From: Epiperipatus broadwayi
Taxonomy: Eukaryota; Onychophora; Udeonychophora; Euonychophora; Peripatidae
NCBI GenBank assembly: GCA_028023455.1
Contig: JAQFVV010006273.1
Coordinates: 2,232,001-2,296,000 of the forward strand
DNA: 64,000 bases
Reading direction: 5' to 3'
The translations under genes and the position numbers were made by a program. A model generated the notes under the pieces. That model was given only the letters and a program-made list of their open reading frames with translations. It was not told the DNA's origin and made no database searches. This document shows, piece by piece, positions 37,327-50,571 of this stretch (its first letter is position 1; the number at the start of each line of letters is the position of its first letter).

Positions 37327-38748
37327 ATATATATATATATTATTACTATTATAAATTTTTAATTATTGTGTAATAAATTTAGAGTTGATTTAAAAATTCG
37401 GAATCTGTCTGATTATTTCTTTTAATGTGCAAAATAATTTTTGTATTTGAAGTTTGATCCAAGATCAAACCCATTTTGGTAAGTGAAATAGAATTATATA
37501 TATACATCATTATTAAATCCAATTAGGTATAAATGAATTTATTTATCTAAGTCAATATTACTGATAGAAATAATTTTATTAGTTCAGAGTTGATTATTTA
37601 TTTGCTTATCTTATCTGGTTACAAAAATCTTAATAGATTTTGTTTTGTCATTAGTCAGAATGATTTGTCTTAATTACTTTTAAACTTCTTTGAAATGGAA
37701 GATCATAAATTTTATTGATTAGTATAACTTAATATTATCTTTGGCTTGGAAAACTGCCAATTATTGTCATATATAGTTTAACTGTTATAAAATCCATAGA
37801 CACAAAGCTTTTTCCAAGATTGGAACAAATTTCAGTTAATAATGAAATAGTTAATCTCTTAACTATGATAATACCTAAAATATTGGTTACATTTTATATG
37901 ATGCAACTATTGTCAACACTTTTAAGTGATGGGTTAAATAACTATAGGAAGATTTAATCTATATGTGTGTGATGTAATTATGATTTGTAACAAGAAATAT
38001 CTAGTCTGATGCACAAAGTCAAAAAGTCAGAATTATCTTTATGAAATTTATTTCCATACCCAACTGTCAGGGGAAACGAAAGTAAATAGTTATTACTTTT
38101 TGAATAAATATAGTAACAGCAAATAGCATCAATCCATTAACAAACATATTTTAAGTCATCAAAAATAATAAACACTTAAATAACATGCATTTTCAAAAAT
38201 GTTTAAACATGATTAATTTTTATGATTTTTCTTAAGTTAAATAAAATGAACATTATAGAATCTCTATTTCAGATACTATGGATCTAAAATTAACACATAA
38301 ATTAATTTTACTCAGCATAAAAAAGCTTAACAAAGTGATTTAACTTTCTATGTCATTTCTAAGATTTTTCATCTAGTCAACAATGCACTACTTGAACACT
38401 AATACTGTTGTAATAGCAAACTGTGATGATTATACAGAATAGTTATTTGATCGCTTATACCTCTGTGCACAATGCTATGTTGATAAATAAATATTAGCCA
38501 TAATATACACCTGCAAAACATTTTATGATAGATAGTTTAGCACTGTTCAACATTTATTACAGCATATTTTGAAAACATGCAGATCAATACCTATTAACAC
38601 CACAGTGACATTTATTTAGTTGTAAATATTTTCACATGCTTACTATCCATTAGTATTAAAGCAATCAATGAGGAAAGCTTAGATATTATTGATGTAAGTG
38701 TTCTCAATCAAAATATTAAATAGTGCAGATCTAAAAAACAAAAAGTTA
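37327..38748. other. AT-rich DNA, no gene seen
   Basis: Nothing coding was supported. A TA tract at 37,323-37,340 is the insertion site of element 2. Confidence 0.4.
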
Positions 38749-39114
38749 TTTTTCATAGAGGCAAAACTCCATACAGTAGTGCTACTCTGTGCAAGCCAGA
38801 GTAATCAATGGATTGCAGGAAGGTTTGTGCATAAAATCCCTATCTAGTGCCTATTAATCCAATATCCCCAGACTATTTTCTAGCTTGTGGCTTTCATCAG
38901 TGAGAAGCCTTGGATCTGAGAGTACTGCACCTAGATCTTGTGCTCTCAGATTCAAGGCTCCTCACTGATGAAATCCACAAGCTAGAAACTAGTCTGGGGA
39001 TATTGGATGAGTAAACACTAGATAGGGATTTTACGGCAAACCTTCTTGCATCCATTGATTACTCTGGCTTGCACTGAGTGGCATTACTGTATGGTGTTTT
39101 GCCTCTATGAAAAA
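38749..39114. repeat. Large foldback element, about 366 bp
   Basis: The arms from ttcatagaggcaaaactcca (left) to tggtgttttgcctctatgaa (right) pair over about 165 bases at roughly 90% identity, around a short centre near 38,931. It is clearly less AT-rich than its flanks. No ORF. Probably a non-autonomous foldback/MITE. Confidence 0.85.
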
Positions 39115-40489
39115 CAGTTTGTGTAAGCATAAAGAATGGTGATCATTTGATGCTTGATGGTTATACAGCAACTTATGTTTTTAAAAAAAGAATTATAATC
39201 TTTGCCCTAACTGCTTATTATATGAATTGCCAAAATCTCTTTATCAATAATAAAATATTTTAAAAGATTATCTTTCTGCAGTATTTTTTAAATTTGATAT
39301 AGAATTCTACATCTTCTATATGCTTTCTACAGCTATGTCATCTATTGATTTTATGTTAAATAAATCTTTATTAAGATATTAAATTGACATACAATTGCAA
39401 ATCCAAAATAAAAAAATTATTTCAAAAATTATCAATATTGCCAGGTTGGCAGGTATTCCATCTCCACTATATTAATTCTATCTCTGCAAATGAATTTAAA
39501 TCTAGAATATACATAAACCTAGCTAAATTTTTTCTAAAGTCAATTTTTTTGGTAAATATGTGCTATCATTTGACAGTGTAGACATAAATAATAATCTCTG
39601 CACTGTCATGACTATTTGCAAGTCTACGTTATTACAGCCAATCATCTCAAATAATAATTCAGTTTTCATTTCTGTGAAATGTCAATTCTTTTGTAGAGTC
39701 AAAAATTAAAATTGTACTACTTACTTTTCTTGTTTAGCATCAAAGAACACTGAAACAAAAAGCTATTACGGTTTGCGGAAATGTTAAAAAGCACAATAAA
39801 TGAAAATGTTTAAATTGCAAAATTTAATTTTGGTTCAGTATTTTCCAACAATAGGAAAGTCTTTATTCATATAGTATTAGTTGATCATAAGCCATAATAT
39901 TGATATAATCATAATAGCAATTTTTGTTGAAAAGATTCTAAGAAGGCTAAATTCTTTTAACAATGAATTTGGAACATAGATATCAGAACGGATTTCCAGA
40001 AACACCAAAATTTCTTCACTTTAATAATCTTATTTATTTTTGAACTGAACAGAACAACATTTTAGATCACCACTGTAAAAAATTAAGAAATAACCAATAA
40101 GAGATCATTTATTATCTTTTTCAGGTCTTTTAAAATCTTTTCACAGCAATTTTCAAATCAGCTAATTTATAAACACACTAATAAAACTGCCATAAACTTA
40201 CATCTATTTCACCCTAAATAAATATTATGCATTCATTATTGATTTTTCAGTACAAAGTCACTTATTCAAATTTGATAGCAATATATAAAATATTATACTC
40301 AATGAGGATAATTTATTAATATGACCACTAAATCTGGTCATATAAAATTTGTTAATAAAAAAGCAATAGATTATTTTTTATGGAACTTTGAAATAAGTTA
40401 GAAAAACAATTACAGTACAAAAATGTGGCATGTTAAAAGAGTTTTAGGCATCATCAATAATAAATATTGTAAAAATATAAATTAACCTA
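39115..40489. other. AT-rich DNA, no gene seen
   Basis: No exon, repeat or RNA gene could be supported. Confidence 0.4.
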
Positions 40490-40680
40490 TTCATTCAGTA
40501 TACTGGGTGTTTACTACAGTAAATAAAGATTTGAACTTGGGATTTTCAGTCGATATTCATTCTATACTCCATCTCAAACAACTGACACACATGACCACTT
40601 ATATATAAAAAAGATAAATGATCCCCAATGTACATATTTTGTGCAAAATCATCAGACCCTTATCTTCCACACATATATAC
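40490..40680. repeat. Half-copy of the 41.0 kb foldback repeat
   Basis: Matches 40,970-41,130 (common words tttgaactt-ggatttt-cagtc, caaacaactgac/tacacatga, aaatgatccccaat). It lacks the right inverted arm, so it is a truncated relative lying about 500 bp upstream of the intact copy. Confidence 0.75.
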
Positions 40681-41000
40681 AATCAGTACTGGGCTTCTAT
40701 TAAGATAGCAATTCTTTAAACTTTAACGAACAGACTTTAATCTTTTCATCCCTCTAACAATTCAACCATCTATTTTATTAAAAAAACAACAATGGAGAGT
40801 TCAAAGCCCTTGGTGAGTTGGATATTGTAGTCATACCCATGTAAACATTTCATTAATCTAATCTCTCATATTATTGAATGATTACATAACTATTTATATT
40901 AATAGGAGAAAAATGGGCTGGACTTATATTATGATGTAACCTATTTCCAAGGCAATATGTAAGTAACCTATTTATTCAGTACACTAAATATTTATTACAG

Positions 41001-41246
41001 AAAATAGAGGAAATTGAACTTAGGATTTGCAGTCTATATTTATTCTCCACTCCATTTCAAACAACTGATACACATGACTATACACATAAATGATCCCCAA
41101 TATACATATTTCATGCAGAAAAAGCACTCATCAGTTGGGGAACATTTATCTTTTTCACATGTGTGTGGTCATGTGTATCAGTTGTTTGAGATAGAGAGGA
41201 GTATGAATGTAGATAGAAAATCCTAAATTCAAATACCTCTATTTTT
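41001..41246. repeat. Foldback repeat, about 246 bp
   Basis: The left arm (aaaatagaggaaattgaact ... caactgatacacatgac) and right arm (gtcatgtgtatcagttg ... caaatacctctattt) are inverted complements of about 78 bases with a few mismatches. The open frames across it are by-products. Confidence 0.8.
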
Positions 41247-44200
41247 ATCATTATTATTATTTGCAAGTTACAACTTGAATTTGTCATTTTAAAGCAATCA
41301 GTAGACCAAAGTAGAATATAGTTAACAAATAATATTCTAAGAAGAGCCATTGTTAATTTTATCACATAGCTTATGAATATTCAGTCTTCTTAATCAAAAC
41401 GAGCAGCAGAAACCACCATTATCTAACATGAGTAGTTTTAATTTATCAATATATTTAGTAATCAGTGTTTAATTATTATAATTGCTAAACAGTCATGATT
41501 AGCACCTTGTATTTAGTTTTTAATCTGAATTGTTATTTTTAAGGTTAATCGGTACTAAGCTGTTTACAAAATTATATTACAATTCATCATTGTTGTTAAG
41601 TTGTAAATAACATCCCTTATATCAAAGTACTTTTAAATGATACATTAATAAAATTAATTGCACTTTTTTTTTGAATTGGTTAACATCAATAGATTCATAA
41701 TACCAAGTCACAACATTAATATACCTATATTCATATTTCGAGATGTAATGCCCTAGAAGATTTTCAGACTCTGGAGTTTAAGATCCTCGGATCGATTCCA
41801 GTTCTGATATTTCAGGTGTACAAACATCTTAAGAATTCCCGAGTAATAAAACTACTTGATTATTTATTTAATTTAATTAATTAATATTAAAATTATCATG
41901 AACAAAACTTTCAATTTTACTTTTTGTAAAAACACAATCACGCATTCAATTGACATATTGTCTGACAAAAATTTAATTTACTGGTCAATAACCTTAAATA
42001 AATACTAGGAAAAATACTTATTATCTTTCCTGAAATATTATTACAAACAAATAATATATCCCGCCTCGTAAATGAAAACGTCACCAACATTTATGTGTAA
42101 GATTTTCACTTAATGTAAAAAAACAAGTTTTAATTTTTTCCTTTCTTTCAAATTTTGATTGCAGCTTACAAAAAAATCCATTACAACCTGTTTATAAAGT
42201 ATAATTATATAACTCATTATTTATGTAAGATTTGATTTTTAAAACATAATGATGTAAGAAGTCATCATTTAGTATGTAACTTTAAAATAATGAACTGTAT
42301 TAAATGGGTTGCGAACAATGATAAAGTACCCAGATGATAATAGAGTATTATCTTTTGGTAGTAACATTCTTAATTCCAAGTTACTCTGTTTTCATATAAA
42401 TCGTCTAAATAAATTAACAGACATACATATTTCATTTTAAATGGGTATTTTTTCATCATTATTTTACTTTTGAATATATATTATATGATATACTTGTTAG
42501 TTTTAATCAAAGCAAAAAAAAAGTTTTAAAGAATAAGCAGAACATGAAACATTCTTTTTCTACTGATATATATTTTTGTAGTGTACATACACACACATAT
42601 GAAATTATAACTTATATATGTATAAGAAAATATTATTTTAGCTATTAGTAACCAACTAAGAATAAATGCCTCTACAATAAATCTACTACATTTTTTTTTA
42701 CTTCATATAAAAATCTAGAAAACGTTTTACTCTCATTAGTCTATTTCGAATTAATTCTCCTACTAAAACATATTTTTTGTTACCCATTCATATATTGTCT
42801 AATATTTTAAATTCATATTTTATTATTTAAATATCTAAATCTGTTTAATTGTACTACACTGCCTGTTAATTCATCTCAGTGCAGTAACGAGATAAAAAAA
42901 TCTTAGATCTATTCTCAATTACGAAACAAACACCTCAGCCTGACCATTCCAATGAAACTGATGTGTTTCTTCACTTAATTTGGTGGTAAAACATCATTTG
43001 ATTCTCGAGAAAAAATAATTACACTAACATATATATTTAAAATAAAATTAAGGCTGTTTTAACTCATCATACTTATTATCTATCACATATATATTTATGT
43101 CTGTAGCACCAAGCCTACATACTAGAGTGTAAATCTTGGCCAATTCAAACCTTTTTTTTAAGATTATAATCACTTAAACATTAAATACTCTTTAGATTTC
43201 TTGATAAATTGATAACAAAACAGAAAATTATTCAAACTCTTACCATCAGTCAATGAGCAAATCTGGTGACCCATTATTACCTGGTAGTAGATGTTATTTT
43301 CTTTTATATACCTTCAGAGCATCAGAATAAAAAGAATAACACTTACAATTTCATTTATACTATGTACAGATAGATTATTAACAACAATCAACAATTGCTT
43401 TTTATTTGAAAAGTTTAATTATTTAATTTCTGATACCTTTTATGATTGTAAATCTACTATTTATAGTAATTAATTTAAAGAACATAATTAGGCATAGACG
43501 AATATTAAATTTGTCTTAGATATTCTAAATATGTCCACATTTTGTATAGTCTTTCAAATAAAACAATGATCCTATGTTTAGATATTCAAATGCCATTTTT
43601 ATTATCTTATATAACTATCAATCTAAGGTACATTAAGTTAAGATGTATTATGTCCAAGCTTTTAACTGACAAATGTCATAAACTATAATTTCAGTACATG
43701 GAAATAATAGTAGTTGATGTGGATATATTATTTAAAATTCATTGAGCATTAAAATTTATGATAAATGATTCTGATATACTTATAAAAAGAATTATTTTTA
43801 AATGGTATATGTTGACAGCAATATTTAAATGACATTAGTTGGTATATTCTATTTTAGTTGAAAGAGTGAGAAATGCTCACATTTAATTATTATAAAACTG
43901 ACTACATAATTACTGATCTTAAAAGTAAATCTATATATATTCAAGAATTTGGCTTCGATTCAAACAATTAACATATCTTTAAATTTCAGGCTATTAGCTT
44001 AATAAAAATGGCTATTGGATGTGATATGAAAGTCAGATAATGCAGGTGCATTAGATAATTTTCACTGACAAAGGCTATAATTCAAAAACAAGTATGTAGA
44101 TATTAATATAGCAGCAATAGACATGGATTCTATCATTTTTTATTTATTGATTACTTAAGTTTGCAATCAATGGTTGTGCAGTGGAATGAAATGAATTCAT

Positions 44201-45207
44201 TCCAATTGCTTAGGTATTTGTTAATACATTTTTAAAACTCTTGTCAAACTTTATTGAAATTTTATTTTATAAAAATTCATTTGAATTGTTCTTACTCTTA
44301 TTTTTAGATTCAGTTCATTTGTTGGTACCTTTTTTATATTTTATTTACTTTTCTATCTCTTAATTTTATAGAATGTTTTCCATACTGGCTTGCTGTTATT
44401 TTCTTTTTTTTTTAATATTTTCCTTAGATAATAAGTTACTGTTGGGTCATCTAGAGATAATTTTGCAGATGAACTCAAATGGTATTCAGTTTATAGGTGA
44501 ATAATAGTAACAAACTAGGAATAGGTATTATTCAACTGACCCAAGCAGCATTTTAACACTCAGATATAGAATGGACAGTGATGAATAGAATGTACCAAAG
44601 TTCTAGACTCTCATGGACAATATTTCACAGCAGCATGTGATGGTTTCATAGCTTTAAATTAAATGAATAATGAACTTCTTAAAGTTTGATATTAGCTACT
44701 GTGATTCATGATGCTTTTACACCACCAATTTGCTTAGTGACTTGTTTTTTTATCTAAGCTGTCTGCAATATCATATTTGAATCAACACACATTTTACATA
44801 GTAACATAGTTTGGCTATTTACCCCCACATTTTTGAGAGACTAGAATATCTGGATCATGAGCTATGACATAAAATATGACAGTGCGCTTCATATCAACTC
44901 ATGATAAAGCAACAAGTATAACATTAAATTTTGATTGACTTAGGAAAACTCCTATTAAAATCTTTGAAATAATTTAAACTGTAAATGATAGTGCTACAAA
45001 AAGTTACAAGAATGTTTTCAAATGGTTTAAAAATCTTGACTGAATTGGAAATTGGATGTTGAAATTCTTATTGTCTAGCATTTAAAAAATGATTAACATT
45101 TTTTTTTCTTCACAATAAGAAGATGGTTGGAAAGCTTATTGCTCAAAAGTATTATATGTAGATATACTAAATAAAAATAATCATTATAGATAAAATATTG
45201 TAAAAAC
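41247..45207. other. AT-rich DNA with one tRNA-like SINE remnant
   Basis: At 41,745-41,830 an A-box-like ATGCCCTAGAAG and a B-box-like GGATCGATTCC lie about 40 bases apart, suggesting an old tRNA-derived SINE. Otherwise no gene, and no ORF with protein-like composition. Confidence 0.35.
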
Positions 45208-46053
45208 AATAAAGTACTAATGGTAATAATAAATCTTACAAGTAACTAATACAAAATATAGAAGTACTTTCAATCATTTTCATAATCATTTTCAACTGAA
45301 AATCTTTTAATTTTGGCAGAAGTACATTTTAACATGTGATCTCCGAAGATTCATACATTTTAACATTTGCACATTTTCTATTAAAGAAATAATATTTTTG
45401 TATAAATCGCATATTGTTGTTAAATAAGTCATAAATTGTGAGGTTGCCTGCCTCTCGCATATGCCTACTATTGCTTAACATCTGATTGGCTGTCTGAGAA
45501 GCAACAGTAGGCACATGCAAAAGACTGGCAACCTCTCAATTTATTATTAAAGAAATATTTAGCAAAATTGCCTTTTTGATAATTTTTAATAATTTTTTTT
45601 CTCATGAAGATATCTAGTATTTTTCATTCAAAATTGAAAGTACAATCACATGTTTTTCATGATCAAAGAAAATAGATGTTATTATTAAATTATTATTATT
45701 CCAAACGAATTTAAATTCTCATACTAATGATTTAACAACTCTGTTTTTTTTCATCATGAAAAAACATGTAATTTTATTTAAAATTTTAACTTGGAAAATA
45801 CTAGAAATTTTATTTTAAAAAAAGTCAAAAAGATAATTTTGATAAATAGAAATAAGAAATGTTTAATTAATAAATAATTTTTAAATGTTATGTGAATGTT
45901 AAAATTAGCGAATCTTGGATTATCATGTGATAACAATTACTTCTGCAAAATTTAAAGGTTTTCAGTGGAAAATAGTTATGAAAATAATTGAAAGTACTTC
46001 TGTGTTTTATAATAGTTATTTGCAAGATAGTGTTTTACTTTTTATTGTTATAT
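45208..46053. mobile_element. Decayed PLE head-to-head palindrome
   Basis: The left arm (from 45,208; gaagtactttcaatcatttt) and right arm (to 46,053; aataattgaaagtacttctg) are inverted complements along their whole length, with moderate divergence. The right arm at 45,740-45,870 reads FFHHEKTC...LINRNKKCL on the plus strand, matching the GIY-YIG C-terminus at 2.5 kb. The left arm encodes the same on the minus strand. A foldback of about 115 bases (45,430-45,545) interrupts the left arm. Both ends carry the PLE terminal motif. Full of stops, inactive. Confidence 0.75.
45430..45545. repeat. Small foldback inserted in the PLE left arm
   Basis: Arms aaattgtgaggttgcc and ggcaacctctcaattt, with an inner pair gcatatgcctactattgctt / aagcaacagtaggcacatgc. 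It has no counterpart in the right PLE arm, so it is an insertion. Confidence 0.75.
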
Positions 46054-48325
46054 ACTTGTTGTTTGATTTATAGAAAAAAAACATTTTTTTTATTAATTAT
46101 TAAACAAAAAAAACATGTCCTGACAATACAAAAATCTGAGTAAATGTTCATATATATATAGAAAGATGAACTATATGAATTTTTTTATAAATTAAAATAA
46201 TCATATAAAAATTATTTTTACTTAATATTACTATCTGGATTTTGACAATGTTGAACAAATTTTTGCTTGCAATGTTTATGATCTAAGGCTTGAATACAAT
46301 TGACATTTCAAAATCTACAGATATTTAAGATTTAAAAAAAAAATTGAGATATCAGAACAATAAATAACCTAGTTATTCAACTATTAATTGATAATTAGGT
46401 ATTTACTCATTTATTAGCAAGAAAAAAAAACAAAGAAAAATCTTATGTTAAGCCATTTGTCATACGGGTTTCCTCTCTATTTCATTATAGAGAGTGATAT
46501 TAAAAAACTTTTGTCTTGTATAAATATATTTAAAGAATATTTTTATTACTATTGGCAAATAAAATACTGGATAATAGATTTTCCTAACAAACTTTATCTT
46601 CATTGCAAACTTATAGCTCTTCAAAATCTTTTCAAATAATGCAAAATTTTATTTAATAATCAGATTATACTGAACCCAAACAAAACTAAATTTTTTGTCT
46701 CATAGAAAATGTTGCTATCTTATCAAAGTCTAGCTCTTATTTTTAGACAAACGAACTGCCTAATGCCTTGTAAGTGAACATTAGTTCATCAAACATTAAG
46801 TACATTTTTATTAGATGTACTATTTCTTTATCTCTTTTTTAACTATCTTTCTCACTTAAATTAGTATATAGTCATTAACTATAAATATTCATGCCATTAG
46901 TCATCTCTTTATATTAACTATGATTTATCTTTAACATGTTCATAGAAAAATTGCTGCTTTCTCTACAACTGTTACTCTCATTAATTTCCAGCAATAGTTA
47001 AATGACTAAAAACTTCAAATTGAATTTCAAATTGACAATGTTAGAGATAGATATGGAGTTATCTTATGGGTGCATTTTAGTGTTTACTAGAAAATTCTAA
47101 TTAGTTCATTGACAATAATTAGAGTGATATGAATAAAACCATTACGACATCCTCTTCTTCTTTGAATAATATAATAAATCTGAAAAGTCATACTTGCTAA
47201 AAAAATGTAAAATAATATTTTAATTACTGACACAAAATATTAAAAATTATCTCTGGATTAAAACTTCAAGGGAGATGCAATCATTTGATGATGGTAATCA
47301 CTTTTGAATTGTGTTTTTTGATTTAAAAAAGAATATATAAATGCTTAGTAATGATATGATTAAATTCAATAAATGATGCATTTTAATATGAGGATGAAGA
47401 TCATTTGAACTGATGGATGAAATTTGCATTCAATAATGTATCCAGCCTATTGACTTATTTATACTTAAATGGAGTTACCTATGTAGATGAGATTAAGTCA
47501 GTTTCTTGAAAACCTTGAAATTCTTTTTTATTATATAGACACATGAAGAAGTATGGTCTGATCTTAAGGATGCTTTTATTCTTACATTTTATTTTTTAAA
47601 AAAGGAAGTAAATAATACTGCAGTATTAACATTATTAATTCAACAGTAAATGTACTTTAAAAAATATATTAGATAGATTTCTTCATGATTTAGGCTAATA
47701 GTTAGCAGAGACCAATAATATTTTTATTTATTTTATGCAGTTTATACATAAAAATGAGAGAAAATATTATTAATACTAGTATAAAATCTTAAATTCAAGT
47801 TAAAACTATGGCATATACTAAATCCATATTTTCATTTTTATAACAATGATCTTTAGAATTTTTATAAATATTGTAAAAAAATCGCATCATTTGACTACGT
47901 TTTAATTTAAGTCAAAAATAAAATCATATTCTTGGCTCCTATATTTAAAGATTGTTGATGATGTTCAATTCTTTCTTATTCAGAAAATAATTTACCTGAA
48001 TATTCTCAGTATTTAGAATGGTATTTATAATAAAAAATTAGAAACTAATATTCAAATGACTGATCTGAAAACTTTGGCTTAGCTGATTATCATATTGTGA
48101 ATATTGGCGTGTTTTCATGTAACACAGGTTTCATTATTTTGCATTCAACAAAATAATTTCTATATATATCATTAAAAACCAGTCAACACTTAGACAATTC
48201 AAATATCAATAATAATCAACAATTTCCAAACTGTTGATATATATATATATAACAATTTCCAAACTGTTGATATATATATATATATATAATGATTTGATGT
48301 CTGTATTTTTAAAGCAATATACGTA
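46054..48325. other. AT-rich DNA, dispersed repeat at the right edge
   Basis: No gene supported. The segment 48,165-48,287 holds a short direct repeat (aacaatttccaaactgttga at 48,217 and 48,251, each followed by TA repeats) and the cagtcaacacttagacaat fragment shared with 9,360. Confidence 0.4.
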
Positions 48326-48375
48326 ATTATATAACTGAATATTTGTAAATACAGTAACTAAATAATTAAAAAAAT

Positions 48376-48430
48376 TTATCCACTTAGGAGTGCTTTCGAT
48401 TATCCTAGTAATCTGTATCAACTAAAGTTT
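48376..48430 (-). other. PLE terminal structured motif (minus arm)
   Basis: On the minus strand GATTA-CTAGGA-TAATC forms a five-base-pair hairpin. GAAAG follows immediately, then a second hairpin CACT-CCTA-AGTG. The plus arm repeats it at 50,450-50,500 with GATTA-CTGGGA-TAATC-GAAAG. The order hairpin-GAAA-hairpin is reminiscent of hammerhead stem II and stem III, but the CTGANGA box is not conserved. Confidence 0.45.
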
Positions 48431-48704
48431 TGAAATGCTAACTTTCCCACAATTCCGTGATCTTAATGTTTGCTGCTTGCCTGTTAATTAAGTCATGTTT
48501 ATATTTGTATATTAGCATAGCTTCCTTTATTTTTCTTTTATTGTTATTTTTTCAATTTGCAATATTTTTATACTGTTAAAATTGAAGTCAAAACCATAAA
48601 TACATGATTTATTATGGTCGTAAAAAACAAATACTGAAATATTATTATCTACTATGCAATTTTGTTTTGATTTCTGAACATGTTTTAATAATAGCAAGTG
48701 TTCT

Positions 48705-49418
48705 TCAGGTTTTTTTTTTCAATGTACATCTAGATTCACCTATATATCCACTGTCACACCTATATATCCATTTATAAATGACACAATTTTTATTTATAAA
48801 TGAGGTTTTATCTTTGGAGTTATTTATTAATTTGTTTAATGTAGGAGGTCTGTAAAATGCAATATCACATATATCTTTATAAATTTTCCTTATAAGCTTT
48901 ACTTGATAATTTGAAATATATGGAATTGATATCCATATTTTTTTATTAGCAAGAGAATCAATATTATTATTAAAATTTTTATTTTTATATTTTGTATTAA
49001 AATCTCTAATAACATTATATATGTGATTATAACTGTAGCCAACATTTAACAATTCATTAGAATATATTTCAATATTTTTGCCTTTATCTGATGAATATTT
49101 GCAAAGACTATTATTTCTAAATAAGAAGGACTTCAAACCTGCCATTTTGTGTGACATTGGCACTTTTGATTTATATAGAATATAACCACTTTTTACTATT
49201 GGTTTAATGGTCATACAGTAATCCAGCATGCATTGATTTCTAGTTATTTTAAGATAAAGAAACTGAATGCACATTAAATCTTTATCTGTTTTTATCCATC
49301 TTAGGCCTTTCAAACCATTTAATTCCTTAAACAACTCATTAATTGTATTTGGTTTACCACATACAAAAACATCATCAACATATCGATAATATGCAGTAAT
49401 ATTTTTTTGATAATATTC
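48705..49418 (-). pseudogene. PLE RT/GIY-YIG fragment (minus arm)
   Basis: The minus-strand frame begins in the opposite arm at 49,604, so its first 55 or so residues are only an antisense reading of the other copy. True PLE sequence starts near the palindrome centre. It contains the RT catalytic motif YRYVDDVF (residues about 73-80), then LKGLRWIKTD, LKITR, MSHKMAGLKSFLFRN, the linker KIWISIPYISNYQVK, and the start of GIY-YIG (VIYKWIYRCDSGYIGESR). It is terminated by a stop just after CTLKKKT, so the nuclease is cut short. The N-terminal RT fingers and the PLE upstream region are absent. Inactive. Confidence 0.85.
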
Positions 49419-49467
49419 TTTGATAATTTTTTTGAAAATATTTTGAAAAAGGAATATTATCAAAAAA

Positions 49468-50110
49468 ATGTTATTGCATATTATCGATATGTTGATGATG
49501 TTTTTGTATGTGGTAAACCAAATACAATTAATGAGTTGTTTTAAGGAATTAAATGGTTTGAAAGGCCTAAGATGGATAAAAACAGATGAATATTTAATGT
49601 GCATTCAGTTTCTTGATCTTAAAATAACTAGATATCAATGCATGCTGGATTACTGTATGACCATTAAACCAATAGTAAAAAGAGGTTATATTCAATATAA
49701 ATCAAAAGTGCCAATGTCACACAAAATGGCAGGTTTGAAGTCCTTCTTATTTAGAAATAATAGTCTTTGTAAATATTCATCAGATAAAGGCAAAAATATT
49801 GAAATATATTCAAATGAATTGTTAAATGTTGGCTACAATTATAATCGTATATATAATGTTATTAGAGATTTTAATACAAAATATAAAAATAAAAATTTTA
49901 ATTATAATATTGATTCTCCTGCTAATAAAAAAATATGGATACCAATCCGATATATTTCAAACTATGAAGTAAAGTTTATAAGGAAAATTTATAAAGATAT
50001 ATGTGATATTGCATTTTACACACCTCCTACATTAAACAAATTAATAAATAACTCCAAAGATAAAACCTCATTTATAAATAAAAATTGTCATTTATAAATG
50101 GATATGTAGG
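49468..50110 (+). pseudogene. PLE RT/GIY-YIG fragment (plus arm)
   Basis: The plus-strand copy is homologous to the minus arm. Its main frame (209 codons, to 50,097) reads FKELNGLKGLRWIKTDEYL through NYEVKFIRKIYKDICDIAFY to FINKNC, then stops after a one-base frameshift relative to the other arm. The YIGESRC of the GIY-YIG domain follows in another frame near 50,120-50,140. At the 5' end YRYVDD is also out of the main frame. Inactive. Confidence 0.85.
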
Positions 50111-50571
50111 TGTGGCAGTGTATATATAGGTGAATCTAGATGTACGTTGGAAAAAAGAACTAAAGAACACTTGCTATTATTAAAACATGTTCTGAAATTG
50201 AAACAAAATTGCATAGTAGATAAATAATATTTCAGCATCTGTTTTTTATGACCATAATAAATCATGTATTTATGGTTTTGACTTCAATTTTAACAGTGTA
50301 AAAATATTGCAAATTGAAAAAAATAACAAAAAAATAAATAAAGGAAGCTATGCTAATATACAAATATAAGCATGACTTAATTAACAGGCAAGCAGCAAAC
50401 ATTAAGATCATGGAATTGTGGGAAAGTTAGCATTTCAAAGCTTTAGTTGACACAGATTACTGGGATAATCGAAAGTGCTCCTAAGTGGATAAATTTTTTT
50501 AATTATTTAGTTACTGTATTTACAAATATTCAGTTATATAATAACACACACACACACATATATATATATAT

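Larger units (their letters stand above)
48326..50543. mobile_element. PLE head-to-head palindrome, 2.2 kb
   Basis: Arms 48,326-49,418 (minus copy) and 49,452-50,543 (plus copy) are inverted complements, nearly equal in length and about 95% identical by eye, with a 33-base spacer at 49,419-49,451. Each arm is a 5'-truncated PLE that starts in the RT palm and continues through the linker, GIY-YIG and terminal motif. The structure is bounded by TA repeats on the left and (CA)n(TA)n on the right. Sequence differences between the arms argue against a simple assembly fold-back. Confidence 0.9.

Noticed and set aside
38961-38995. CTGATGA ... GAAAC resembling a hammerhead core
   Set aside because: The bases between the two boxes cannot form stem II, and the sequence is part of the foldback arm.
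49419-49604. N-terminal 55 or so residues of the 299-codon minus-strand PLE frame
   Set aside because: This part crosses the palindrome centre and is only the antisense reading of the other PLE arm.
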